Shown here: positions 44,664 to 52,579 of the stretch, in pieces | How positions within the stretch are numbered: the first letter of the stretch is position 1 | How the letters are laid out: every line of letters starts with the position of its first letter | Assembly: GCA_016714795.1 (NCBI GenBank) | Contig: JADKCA010000002.1 | Coordinates: 62,001 to 126,000, forward strand | Source: Sphingomonadales bacterium | GTDB taxonomy: Bacteria; Pseudomonadota; Alphaproteobacteria; Sphingomonadales; Sphingomonadaceae | Length of the DNA stretch: 64,000 nucleotides | Direction of reading: 5' to 3' | Position numbers and translations under genes: made by a program | The notes under the pieces: generated by a model | Database searches by the model: none | Seen by the model: only the letters and a program-made list of their open reading frames with translations | Told to the model about the DNA's origin: nothing

Positions 44664-44986
44664 TCGACCAGAACTTGCCACTTGAGGTGCTGTCTGCGCG
44701 CGCGGCTGAGGTGGCCGAGATGCTCAAGATGCTGGCCAATGAACAGCGCCTGCTGCTGCTCTGCCGCCTGACGCAGGGGGAATGTTCGGTCAGCGAGCTG
44801 ATCGAGGTCTGCGCGCTCTCGCAATCGAGTGTGTCTCAGCATCTCGCCAAGCTTCGGCTGAGCGGCATCGTCAACACGCGGCGCGACGGCACGACCATTT
44901 ATTACAAGCTGGCAGACAGCAATGTGGAAATGCTGATCGACACGCTGTGCGAACGCTTCGGGCCGGGCAAGGCACTGCTGCAATAG
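44660..44986 (+). CDS. ArsR/SmtB regulator, BigR/SqrR-like (persulfide sensor candidate)
   Basis: 108 residues. Winged HTH: MLANEQRLLLLCRLTQGECS, VSELIEVCALSQSSVSQHLA, RRDGTTIYYKLAD. Cys42 in GECSV sits where BigR has its reactive Cys42, and Cys97 near the C-terminal helix could be the partner. BigR and SqrR form a tetrasulfide bridge on exposure to sulfane sulfur and leave DNA. Cluster content (SQR, rhodanese, DUF2892) supports that role. ATGA overlap with the RND gene. Confidence 0.85.
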   Translation: MIDQNLPLEVLSARAAEVAEMLKMLANEQRLLLLCRLTQGECSVSELIEVCALSQSSVSQHLAKLRLSGIVNTRRDGTTIYYKLADSNVEMLIDTLCERFGPGKALLQ

Positions 44987-45165
44987 GCGTCAGCCCTTCC
45001 CGTTCGGAATGTCAGACATCCGGGCGATCTGGCATTCCTGCCGGTTGTACGGTCTCCACCGGCATCCTGGAGCTGGAACACCAGATCGGATGCGGGTGCG
45101 AGCCGGCGGGCGCGTGGCCCGTCGGTTGATGCTCAAGCCGCGAATGCCCGGATATGCAAAAGAGG

Positions 45166-45203
45166 AAAAAGCCCCGCTGGTCGAAGGACCGGCGGGGCTT
45201 TTT
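45166..45203. terminator. Bidirectional terminator between the ArsR regulator and metK
   Basis: AAAAAGCCCCGC (45,166-45,177) and GCGGGGCTTTTT (45,192-45,203) are perfect complements, with an inner GGTC-GAAG-GACC extension. The stem ends in T-runs on both strands, so it can stop both converging operons. The stretch 44,987-45,165 holds no gene. Confidence 0.9.
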
Positions 45204-45234
45204 CAGTTCATGCCAACGGGCCAGAGGCCTGTGC

Positions 45235-46452
45235 TCAGGCGAGCGCGGCTTTCAGATCGTCAACCAGATCGGTGCGTTCCCACGGGAAGAAATCGCCTTC
45301 CGGGGTGCGACCGAAATGGCCGTAAGCCGCAGTCTTGCGATAGATCGGCTTGTTGAGGCCCAGATGGGTGCGGATGCCGCGCGGAGTCATGCCGCCCAGC
45401 TTGGCAATCGACTGGATCGCGGCTTCGATCTTGTCGTCACCCACTGTGCCCGTGCCGTGCGTATCGACATAGAGCGAGAGCGGCTTGGAGACGCCGATGG
45501 CGTAAGCGAGCTGGATCGTGCAGCGCTTGGCAAGGCCTGCTGCCACGATGTTCTTCGCCAGATAGCGGGTGATATACGCCGCAGACCGGTCGACCTTGGT
45601 CGGGTCCTTGCCGGAGAAGGCACCGCCGCCGTGCGGCGCGGCACCGCCATAGGTGTCCACGATGATCTTGCGGCCCGTCAGGCCCGCGTCGCCATCCGGC
45701 CCGCCGATTTCGAAGCTGCCGGTGGGGTTGATGTGATAGACGGTCTCGTCAGACAGGAGCGCCGCCGGGATCACGCCTGCGATGACTTGCTTCACATAGG
45801 CGTGGAGTTCGGCTTCCTTCTCGCCTGCGTCATAGCCCGGCGCGTGCTGGGTGGAGACGACGATGGCCGTCGCTGCGACAGGCTTTCCGCCGTCGAAACG
45901 CAGCGTCACCTGGCTCTTGGTGTCCGGCTCCAGGAAGGGGGCGGCACCCGAATGACGGTCTGCCGCCATCTGTTCCAGAATCTTGTGGCTGTAATCCAGC
46001 GTGGCGGGCATCAGGCTTTCGGTTTCATCGCAGGCAAAGCCGAACATGATGCCCTGATCGCCAGCGCCTTCATCCTTGTTGCTGCCGTCAGCGCCTGCAT
46101 CCACGCCCTGCGCGATGTGCGCGGACTGGCCATGCAGACGGTTGATGAACTCAAGCTTTTCCCAGTGGAAACCGTCCTGTTCGTAGCCGATTTCCTTGAC
46201 GGTGCGGCGCACGGTGGCTTCGATTTCTTCCTGCGCGCCCGGGGCCCAGGCGCCATTTTCATAGACGCCCTTGCAACGGATTTCGCCCGCCAGAACAACC
46301 AGCTGGGTGGTCGTCAGCGTTTCGCAGGCGATGCGCGCTTCTGGATCTTTGGAGAGGAAGAGATCGACGATGGCGTCGGAAATCTGGTCCGACACCTTGT
46401 CGGGATGGCCTTCGGAAACGGATTCGGAGGTGAAGAGATAATTGGAACGCAT
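45235..46452 (-). CDS. metK: S-adenosylmethionine synthetase
   Basis: 405 residues. MRSNYLFTSESVSEGHPDKV at the start (His of GHPDK binds ATP), GAGDQGIMFGFACDETESLM and the P-loop GGGAFSGKDPTKVDRS are definitive. It makes SAM from Met and ATP in the cytosol. The upstream in-frame stretch overlaps lnt and is not part of the protein. The expected neighbour trmB is absent; the terminator follows directly. Confidence 0.98.
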   Translation of the reverse strand: MRSNYLFTSESVSEGHPDKVSDQISDAIVDLFLSKDPEARIACETLTTTQLVVLAGEIRCKGVYENGAWAPGAQEEIEATVRRTVKEIGYEQDGFHWEKLEFINRLHGQSAHIAQGVDAGADGSNKDEGAGDQGIMFGFACDETESLMPATLDYSHKILEQMAADRHSGAAPFLEPDTKSQVTLRFDGGKPVAATAIVVSTQHAPGYDAGEKEAELHAYVKQVIAGVIPAALLSDETVYHINPTGSFEIGGPDGDAGLTGRKIIVDTYGGAAPHGGGAFSGKDPTKVDRSAAYITRYLAKNIVAAGLAKRCTIQLAYAIGVSKPLSLYVDTHGTGTVGDDKIEAAIQSIAKLGGMTPRGIRTHLGLNKPIYRKTAAYGHFGRTPEGDFFPWERTDLVDDLKAALA

Positions 46453-46484
46453 GGTTGAGCCAGTCCTTTGAGCTGTTTCTGCGT

Positions 46485-46500
46485 ATAAAGAAATCTTTAT
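46485..46500. promoter_or_regulatory. Palindrome upstream of metK
   Basis: ATAAAGA-AA-TCTTTAT (on the minus strand ATAAAGA-TT-TCTTTAT), a perfect 7-base dyad centred about 40 bases before the metK ATG in the 62-base gap to lnt. ArsR-type SAH/SAM-responsive regulators of methionine genes are known in proteobacteria. This could be such a site (inference). Confidence 0.5.
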
Positions 46501-46514
46501 GTGCGGTTGCGCCC

Positions 46515-48086
46515 TTAGCGCAGACGGCGATTGAGTGCAATTCCCGCCAGCCCCAAGAAAAAGGCCAGTCCCAGCGAGAGAAAGTTTCCGAATCGGCTGA
46601 ACAGGGTGGGAGCCATGGCGGCGGGGACCATGGATTCGAGATAGCCCGGCTGTCTGTAGGGCAGCCGCTTCAGCACCCGCCCGTCCGCATCGATGATGGC
46701 AGAGATGCCGGTGGGGGTGGAGCGGATCACGGGCAGCCCCTCCTCGATCGCGCGCAGCCGGGCCTGCGCCAGATGTTGCGGTGGCCCCCAACTGCCAAAC
46801 CACGCGTCATTGGAGGGGTTGAAGATGAAATCGGGACGTTGGTCCGGGTCCACCACTTCGCCTGAAAAGATGATTTCATAGCAGATTTGCAGGCCCACGC
46901 GCGGGCGGCTCCTGCCATGGCGATCCTTGCCCAGATCGAGCGTGCGCGGTCCCGGCCCCGGCCAGAAATCCAGATCGCCCGGCACAAGGCGGGAGAGGCC
47001 GATGAGCGAGAGGAAGGGCCGCATCGGCAGATATTCGCCATAAGGCACCAGATGCGCCTTGTCATAACGCCCCAGAATCGCGCCCTTGGCATCCAGCGCG
47101 AACACGCTGTTGGCCGCGCCGATCCAGCGCTTTTCGATGACCGGGCCAACTTGCTTGCTCTCCGAAAAGAGCGTGTCCGCGCCGGTCAGCACGATGTCAT
47201 CCGGCCCCAGCAATGTGGCGATGCGGCGTCGCGCGCGCGCGGCTTCTTCGTCCGGCTCGCCAATGAAATCGGGCACGGCGGCTTCGGGCCAGAGCAAAAG
47301 GCGCGGCTGCGGCCCGGCATTGCCGGAGAGTGTGGCAAGCTTCAGGAAATTCTCGCGCTCATAATCGGGCCGGTATTTGTCCTGCTGGGCGATATTGGGC
47401 TGGACGATGCGGGCCAGAATGCCGGACGTATAGGCCTTGCGCTCACTGACATTCAGGCGCTTCATATCGGCATTGATTTGTGCTGCATAACCGGCCCCGG
47501 TGAGCGCGAGCGGCACGAGGATCAGCGGCAGAGCGCGCTTCCATTGCCGGTGCGCCGCCAGCCACAGCCCGCCCGCCACCAGCAGGATCAGCCCGGACAG
47601 GCCATAGCTGCCCACCCAGCGCGTGGCGGGCGCGGCCTCCACCGCGATCACCGCCAGCGGGTTCCACGCATAACCGGTGAAGACGCGCGCGCGCAGCCAT
47701 TCGGTGATGATCCACGCCGCTGCCAGCAGCAGCACAAAGCCTGCCCCTTTGCGGCGCTCTCCCGAAAGCTTCCACGCCAGCCCGGTGGCGAGTGCGGGGT
47801 AAATGGCGATGTAAAAGGCCAGCGCCACCACCGCGATCCAACCGAGCCAGACGGGCATTTCTTCCTGATAGCGGAAGGCCCCGGCAATCCAGCTATTGCC
47901 TGCAATGAAATGCCCCAGCCCGAAGACATAGCCGGTCAGCAAAGCGGCCTTGCGCGTTTCTGCCTGTGCCAGAGCATGGATCATCACGGCCAGCGCGGCC
48001 AGCGCCACCGGCCACAGATTGAGCGGTTCAAACCCGGCGGCAGAGAGCAGCCCGGCGGCAAAGACAGACAGGAGACGACGCTTCAT
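46515..48086 (-). CDS. lnt: Apolipoprotein N-acyltransferase
   Basis: 523 residues. Six or so membrane segments in the first 210 residues, then the nitrilase-like domain with the catalytic triad: Glu in LLLWPEAAVPDF, Lys in GRYDKAHLVPYGEYLP, Cys in VGLQICYEIIFSGEV. It adds the third acyl chain to lipoproteins at the inner membrane. The start MKRRLLSVFA with GGAG upstream is preferred to an in-frame ATG 12 codons earlier. It is transcribed towards metK. Confidence 0.96.
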   Translation of the reverse strand: MKRRLLSVFAAGLLSAAGFEPLNLWPVALAALAVMIHALAQAETRKAALLTGYVFGLGHFIAGNSWIAGAFRYQEEMPVWLGWIAVVALAFYIAIYPALATGLAWKLSGERRKGAGFVLLLAAAWIITEWLRARVFTGYAWNPLAVIAVEAAPATRWVGSYGLSGLILLVAGGLWLAAHRQWKRALPLILVPLALTGAGYAAQINADMKRLNVSERKAYTSGILARIVQPNIAQQDKYRPDYERENFLKLATLSGNAGPQPRLLLWPEAAVPDFIGEPDEEAARARRRIATLLGPDDIVLTGADTLFSESKQVGPVIEKRWIGAANSVFALDAKGAILGRYDKAHLVPYGEYLPMRPFLSLIGLSRLVPGDLDFWPGPGPRTLDLGKDRHGRSRPRVGLQICYEIIFSGEVVDPDQRPDFIFNPSNDAWFGSWGPPQHLAQARLRAIEEGLPVIRSTPTGISAIIDADGRVLKRLPYRQPGYLESMVPAAMAPTLFSRFGNFLSLGLAFFLGLAGIALNRRLR

Positions 48087-48163
48087 GATGGGCGCTATAG
48101 GCGCTCTGGCGCGCTGCACCAAGGCGGCTTGCCAAAGCGGCGCGGGTGGGAGACAAAGCGGGC

Positions 48164-48850
48164 ATGAAACGGACGCTGTTGCCGCTGCTGCTCTGCACCA
48201 TTCCCGGACCCGCTGCCGCCGCGCGGGATTTCACGCCCGCCGAAACGCAGGAGCTGCGCTGCGTGGCCGCCTTCGCGCTGGTCGCTTATGATCAGCAGCG
48301 CGGTGCGCCGGGCTGGGAAGGTCTGCCGGACCTGACGGTGCGGGGTGCGCATTTTTCAGACACGGTGCGCGCGCGGCTGGCCAAGGCGAGCGGGCAGGCT
48401 GATGCGGCGATCAAGGCCGCCGTGCGCCAACAGATCGGCCAGTTGCAGGAAGCGGCGGTGAAGGCAGCGGACCCGCAAGCGCTGACGCACGGGCTTGTCC
48501 GCGATTGTCTGGCCATGGCGGACCGGATTGATCCGCCGCCCGCCGAACCCACCATGCTGCGCTGCGCAGCTCTCGCCGCCGTGGCGCATCAGGATCTGCG
48601 CGCGCAGAGCGGGCAGAGCGATGCCACCACCGCCATGGCCATGCTGTCCGCCGTGCTGGACAGCGAGGCGCGCAAGGAGCTGCGCGCAGCGGGCAAGACC
48701 GGCCCGGAAAGCGACGCCGCCCTTGGCCTTGAACGCGAAGCCGTGGCCACCACCCGTCCGGATGACAGCGAACGCGTGACCCGCAATGGCGAGGAATTGC
48801 GCCTGTGCATGGGGATGGTGAAGCCCCCATCGGGCGATTCGCCTCACTGA
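48164..48850 (+). CDS. Hypothetical secreted protein
   Basis: 228 residues. A signal peptide (MKRTLLPLLLCTIPGPAAAA) precedes an Ala-rich helical protein with scattered Cys (ELRCVAAFAL, GLVRDCLAMADRI, EPTMLRCAAL, ELRLCMGMV) that may form two disulfides. The paired layout ...LRCAALAAVAHQDL resembles the N-terminal LRCVAAFALVAYDQ, so it may be an internal duplication. No family recognised. Confidence 0.75.
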   Translation: MKRTLLPLLLCTIPGPAAAARDFTPAETQELRCVAAFALVAYDQQRGAPGWEGLPDLTVRGAHFSDTVRARLAKASGQADAAIKAAVRQQIGQLQEAAVKAADPQALTHGLVRDCLAMADRIDPPPAEPTMLRCAALAAVAHQDLRAQSGQSDATTAMAMLSAVLDSEARKELRAAGKTGPESDAALGLEREAVATTRPDDSERVTRNGEELRLCMGMVKPPSGDSPH

Positions 48851-49059
48851 ACGGCTCGCGCGATGTCTCCAAAAGTCACTAAAGGTCACTGACGTTTCGG
48901 TGTTTTGATCGTCAGAAATGGCGGATTTCCGGGAAAGGCCACAGCGCGGCAGGAAAGGGCGGGTGTAGGACAAGACAGGCACCGCCCCTGCATCGCGCCG
49001 CTCCCTTTGCGGCGTTCTCCCCGGCTTGCGCATCCACCCTTGACTCCTCTTCTCATTTT
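48851..49059. other. Intergenic region before the ars operon
   Basis: About 210 bases with short direct repeats (gtcactaaa/gtcactgac) near 48,876. Nothing else recognised. Confidence 0.4.
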
Positions 49060-49093
49060 GATATTTCCATAATCATCGAATCATGGGAATATC
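49060..49093 (+). promoter_or_regulatory. ArsR operator
   Basis: GATATTTCCAT-12-ATGGGAATATC, an 11-base dyad with one mismatch ending 3 bases before the arsR ATG. The centre and arms resemble known ArsR sites, so autoregulation released by arsenite is expected. Confidence 0.75.
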
Positions 49094-49096
49094 GCA

Positions 49097-49441
49097 ATGA
49101 ATGCAGATGCTGTCATTCGGGCCTTGGGGGCTCTTGCGCAGGAGCATCGGCTGGCGGCGTATCGGTTGCTGGTGCAGGCCGGGCCTGAGGGGCTGGCGGC
49201 GGGAGCGGTGGCGCAGGGGCTGGGGGTTCCGGCGTCTTCGATGAGCTTTCATCTGGCGCAGCTGGCCAATGCCGGGCTGGTGCTGGCGCGTCGGCAGAGC
49301 CGCTCGATCATCTATGCGGCAGACTATGCCGCCATGTCCGCGCTGATGGCGTACATGACCGAAAATTGTTGCGGCGGGGCCGAATGCGGCCCGGATGTCG
49401 CGTGCAGTTCCCCTCTACTCCAAGCAAAGGATGTTGCATGA
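49097..49441 (+). CDS. arsR: ArsR arsenical-responsive repressor
   Basis: 114 residues. wHTH: LAQEHRLAAYRLLVQAGPEG, VPASSMSFHLAQLANAGLV, RRQSRSIIYAADYAAM. The C-terminal metalloid site has several Cys (TENCCGGAECGPDVAC), as in alphaproteobacterial-type ArsR that binds As(III) near the C-terminus. First gene of arsR-arsI-arsC-acr3, all within 2.4 kb. Confidence 0.93.
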   Translation: MNADAVIRALGALAQEHRLAAYRLLVQAGPEGLAAGAVAQGLGVPASSMSFHLAQLANAGLVLARRQSRSIIYAADYAAMSALMAYMTENCCGGAECGPDVACSSPLLQAKDVA

Positions 49442-49923
49442 AACGCTTCCATGTCCATGTCGGGGTGGCCGATCTTGACGCCTCGGTGGCCTTTTATTCC
49501 GGCCTGTTTGGCGCGGCCCCCAGTGTCACCAAGCCCGATTATGCCAAATGGATGCTGGATGATCCGCGCATCAACTTTGCGATTTCGCAGAAATGCGGAG
49601 CCACCAAGGGTGTCGAGCATCTGGGTGTGCAGGTGGAGGATGCCGCCGAACTGGCAGAGGTTTATGGCCGTCTTCAGGCCGCGAACGCGCCGGTGATGGA
49701 AGAAGGGGCCACCACCTGCTGCTATGCCCAGTCCGAAAAGAGCTGGATCGCTGATCCGGACGGTGTGGTGTGGGAAGCGTTCCTGACGGTGGGGGACAGC
49801 ACGGATTATGGCAAAAATCCGGATTTTGCCGGGCTCGCTTCTGGCAATGCCGCCGCGACTGCCTGTTGCGCCCCGCAGATCGAGGCACCCGCCCGCGCTT
49901 CCCCTGCGTCCTCCTGCTGCTAA
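49438..49923 (+). CDS. arsI: ArsI, C-As lyase (VOC family)
   Basis: 161 residues. A vicinal-oxygen-chelate dioxygenase that cleaves methyl or aromatic groups from trivalent organoarsenicals. MKRFHVHVGVADLDASVAFY, a metal His in GVEHLGVQVED, the As-binding vicinal Cys pair in GATTCCYAQSEKSW, and metal Glu in DGVVWEAFL are all present. A Cys-rich tail (ASPASSCC) follows. Its ATG overlaps the arsR stop, and arsC follows after 8 bases. CadI-like alternatives are less likely given the Cys pair and operon. Confidence 0.9.
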   Translation: MKRFHVHVGVADLDASVAFYSGLFGAAPSVTKPDYAKWMLDDPRINFAISQKCGATKGVEHLGVQVEDAAELAEVYGRLQAANAPVMEEGATTCCYAQSEKSWIADPDGVVWEAFLTVGDSTDYGKNPDFAGLASGNAAATACCAPQIEAPARASPASSCC

Positions 49924-49931
49924 GGCCTGCC

Positions 49932-50450
49932 ATGACCGACCGTCCGATCAATGTGCTCTTCTTGTGCACGGGCAATTCCGCCCGCTCGATTCTGGCTGAG
50001 GCCGTGCTGGCCAAAGACGGTGCGGGCCACTTCAACGCGTTCAGCGCAGGCAGCCAGCCCAAGGATGAGCCGCACCCCATGGCGCTGGAGGTGCTGCGCA
50101 GCTTTGGCTTTCCGCATGAGGGGTTCCGCTCCAAAAGCTGGGATGAATTTGCAGCCCCCGGCGCGCCCGTGATCGACATCATCATCACCGTTTGCGACAG
50201 CGCGGCGGGCGAAACCTGCCCGATCTGGCCCGGCCATCCGATGACGGCGCACTGGGGCATTGCAGATCCCGCCGCTGTGGACGGCCCCGGCCAGCGCGAT
50301 GCCTTTTTGCAGGCGCTGCGCTATATGCGGCGACGCATCGAACTGCTGCTGGCGCTGCCATACAGCGCGCTGGACGAAATGACCCTGACGGCGAAGCTCA
50401 GGACAATCGGGGCCGAAGAAGGCGCAACCGCAAAGGCGATTGAACAATGA
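49932..50450 (+). CDS. arsC: Arsenate reductase, low-molecular-weight phosphatase type
   Basis: 172 residues. The phosphatase loop VLFLCTGNSARS (C12 to R18), then AFSAGSQPKDEPHPMALEVL, and the DITITVCD-like segment IDIIITVCDSAAGETCPIWP with the relay Cys. It reduces As(V) to As(III) for export by Acr3. The stop overlaps the acr3 ATG. Confidence 0.94.
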   Translation: MTDRPINVLFLCTGNSARSILAEAVLAKDGAGHFNAFSAGSQPKDEPHPMALEVLRSFGFPHEGFRSKSWDEFAAPGAPVIDIIITVCDSAAGETCPIWPGHPMTAHWGIADPAAVDGPGQRDAFLQALRYMRRRIELLLALPYSALDEMTLTAKLRTIGAEEGATAKAIEQ

Positions 50451-51502
50451 CCAACGCTGAAGCGGCATCGCCGCGCCTGTCCTTCCTTGATCGATATCTG
50501 ACGCTGTGGATTTTTGCCGCGATGGCGCTGGGGATCGCGCTCGGGTCTCTGGCCCCGGCTGTGCCTGCCGCGCTCGGCGCCATGTCGGTCGGGTCAACGA
50601 GCGTGCCGATTGCCATCGGCCTGATCCTGATGATGTTCCCGCCGCTCGCCAAGGTGCGTTATGAGGAATTGGGGCGGGTGTTCCGCGATGGCAAGGTGCT
50701 GGCGCTGTCTTTCCTGCTGTGCTGGATCATCGCGCCCGCCTTCATGTTCGGGCTGGCGGCGCTGCTGCTGGCGGACAAGCCCGACTATTTCACCGGCCTG
50801 ATCCTGATCGGCATCGCGCCCTGCATCGCCATGGTGCTGGTGTGGAACCAGCTGGCAAAGGGCAGTGCGGAATATGTGACGGGGCTGGTGGCGTTCAACT
50901 CGCTGTTCCAGATCGTCTTTTATGTGCCTTATGCATGGTTCTACCTCACCGTGCTGCCGCCGCTGTTCGGGTTCGAGGCGCAGGTGGTCGCGATTGATTT
51001 CGGGACGATTGCCAAAGCGGTTCTGACCTATCTGGGCGTGCCGTTCCTTGCCGGATTCCTTGTGCGGCGGACACTGATCAAAACGCGCGGGGCAGACTGG
51101 TATGAAGGGCATTTCCTGCCCGCGATCAGCCCGGTCACGCTGGTCGCCTTGCTGTTCACTATCGTGGCGATGTTCAGCCTGAAGGGCGGGGAGATTCTCG
51201 CGCTGCCGCTGGATGCGCTGCGGATCGGCCTGCCGCTGATCCTGTTCTTCGTGGTGATGTTCGTGCTGGCCTTTGCGCTGGGCCGGGCCATCGGGGCGGA
51301 TTATCCGCGTACGGCGGCGCTCTCTTTCACGGCGGCGTCGAACAATTTCGAGCTGGCGATTGCAGTGGCGATTGCGGCGTTCGGCCTTGCCTCTCCGGTG
51401 GCGTTCGCGGCGGTGATCGGCCCGCTGGTGGAAGTGCCGGTGCTGATCGCGCTCGTCAATCTCGCGCTCTGGTTCAAGCGGAACTGGTTCGCGGAGGTCT
51501 AG
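50447..51502 (+). CDS. acr3: Acr3-family arsenite efflux transporter
   Basis: 351 residues, ten membrane helices. SFLDRYLTLWIFAAMALGIA at the N-terminus and the conserved GIAPCIAMVLVWNQLAKGSAEYV with the essential Cys are Acr3 hallmarks, followed by LSFTAASNNFELAIAVAIAA. It exports As(III) at the inner membrane. Last gene of the operon and convergent with the glycosylase gene (4-base overlap). Confidence 0.95.
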   Translation: MTNAEAASPRLSFLDRYLTLWIFAAMALGIALGSLAPAVPAALGAMSVGSTSVPIAIGLILMMFPPLAKVRYEELGRVFRDGKVLALSFLLCWIIAPAFMFGLAALLLADKPDYFTGLILIGIAPCIAMVLVWNQLAKGSAEYVTGLVAFNSLFQIVFYVPYAWFYLTVLPPLFGFEAQVVAIDFGTIAKAVLTYLGVPFLAGFLVRRTLIKTRGADWYEGHFLPAISPVTLVALLFTIVAMFSLKGGEILALPLDALRIGLPLILFFVVMFVLAFALGRAIGADYPRTAALSFTAASNNFELAIAVAIAAFGLASPVAFAAVIGPLVEVPVLIALVNLALWFKRNWFAEV

Positions 51503-52116
51503 ACGACACCCGTTTTATAATGGTGCCAGGCAAAGATGGCGACCGCGCCCCGATGCGGTCGCCACGCATCGGCCACTGCGCGCACCTGTTTTTCGCTCGG
51601 GCGCTCGGCCCAGCCCATCACCTGCCCCACATCGATCTGGACAGCCAGATCGCCGGCCGGCCAGATGTCGGCGCGGCCTTCGGCAAAGAGCAGATAGATT
51701 TCGGCAGACCAGCGGCCAATGCCTTTGGCGCGGGTGAGCAGGGTGATGGCCTCTTCGTCGTCGGCGGGCAGGGCTGTGAGATCGAGCGTGCCCGAATCGA
51801 TCAGCCCGGCAAGACTCAGCGCATAGCTTTGCTTCTGGCGGGACAGGCCGAAGCTGCGCAGCTCTTCCTCGTTCGAGCGCAGGATGGTGGCGGGATCGGT
51901 CAGATCGCCCAGTCCTGCCTCCAGCTTTCCCCAGATCGAGGCCGCCGCCTTGAAGCTGACCTGCTGGCCGACAATGGTGCGTAACAGCGTTTCATAGCCG
52001 CGCGGGCGGATTCGCGGTTCAGGATAGCCTGCTTCCACCAGCGCCTTGCCATAAAGCGGTTCGATGGCGGCCACTGCGTCCAGCGCGGTTTTCAATTGGT
52101 CCGATGTCAGTCCCAA
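51499..52116 (-). CDS. DNA-3-methyladenine glycosylase II-like (AlkA/HhH-GPD)
   Basis: 205 residues from a TTG start (LGLTSDQLKTALDAVAA) with GGGAGAGG 5 bases upstream; no ATG gives a family-like N-terminus. The HhH-GPD core: LLRTIVGQQVSFKAAASIWG, LTRAKGIGRWSAEIYLLFAE, and the catalytic Asp in WPAGDLAVQ. It removes alkylated bases in base-excision repair. Shorter than E. coli AlkA, like other alphaproteobacterial members. Confidence 0.88.
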   Translation of the reverse strand: MGLTSDQLKTALDAVAAIEPLYGKALVEAGYPEPRIRPRGYETLLRTIVGQQVSFKAAASIWGKLEAGLGDLTDPATILRSNEEELRSFGLSRQKQSYALSLAGLIDSGTLDLTALPADDEEAITLLTRAKGIGRWSAEIYLLFAEGRADIWPAGDLAVQIDVGQVMGWAERPSEKQVRAVADAWRPHRGAVAIFAWHHYKTGVV

Positions 52117-52198
52117 AACGGCCTCTCCCTTGCCTTTGGCGGCGTTGCCCTTTAGCGACGCTGGCGAAGCTGGCTTTGTGATACAAGAGGAAAGCGGA

Positions 52199-52516
52199 AT
52201 GGCCAAACTGACGATTGTGAAGCGTGACGGAACCGAAACCGAAATCGAGGGGCAGAACGGCCTTTCGGTGATGGAAATCATCCGCGATGCCGGCTTTGAC
52301 GAAATGCTGGCGCTGTGCGGCGGATGCTGCTCCTGCGCCACATGCCACGTCCATGTCGATGCGGCCTTTGCCGACAAGATCGAGCCGATGAGCGAAGACG
52401 AAAACGACCTGCTCGACAGCTCTTCGCATCGCAATGCCGAATCGCGCCTGTCCTGTCAGGTCCATTTCAGCGACGCGCTGGACGGCCTGCGCATCCGCAT
52501 TGCAGACGAAGACTGA
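52199..52516 (+). CDS. 2Fe-2S ferredoxin
   Basis: 105 residues. MAKLTIVKRDGTETEIEGQN, then the cluster ligands in ALCGGCCSCATCHVHV and the distal RLSCQVHF. This is the adrenodoxin/putidaredoxin-like (vertebrate-type) class that donates electrons to P450s or similar enzymes. GAGGAAA precedes the ATG. Divergent from the glycosylase; no partner reductase nearby. Confidence 0.94.
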   Translation: MAKLTIVKRDGTETEIEGQNGLSVMEIIRDAGFDEMLALCGGCCSCATCHVHVDAAFADKIEPMSEDENDLLDSSSHRNAESRLSCQVHFSDALDGLRIRIADED

Positions 52517-52579
52517 TTTTGCGGCGAAGCGCAGCCCGCCGGTTACGCTTCGCTAACTTCTCCGCGCTACACATGCAGC

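Noticed and set aside
42240..44681. 813-codon open frame opposite the RND pump gene
   Set aside because: Antisense of an intact RND gene; His/Gln/Arg-rich composition typical of shadows.
46453..46514. SAM riboswitch upstream of metK
   Set aside because: The gap is 62 bases and shows a DNA palindrome, but none of the conserved SAM-II or SAM/SAH riboswitch sequence I could recognise.
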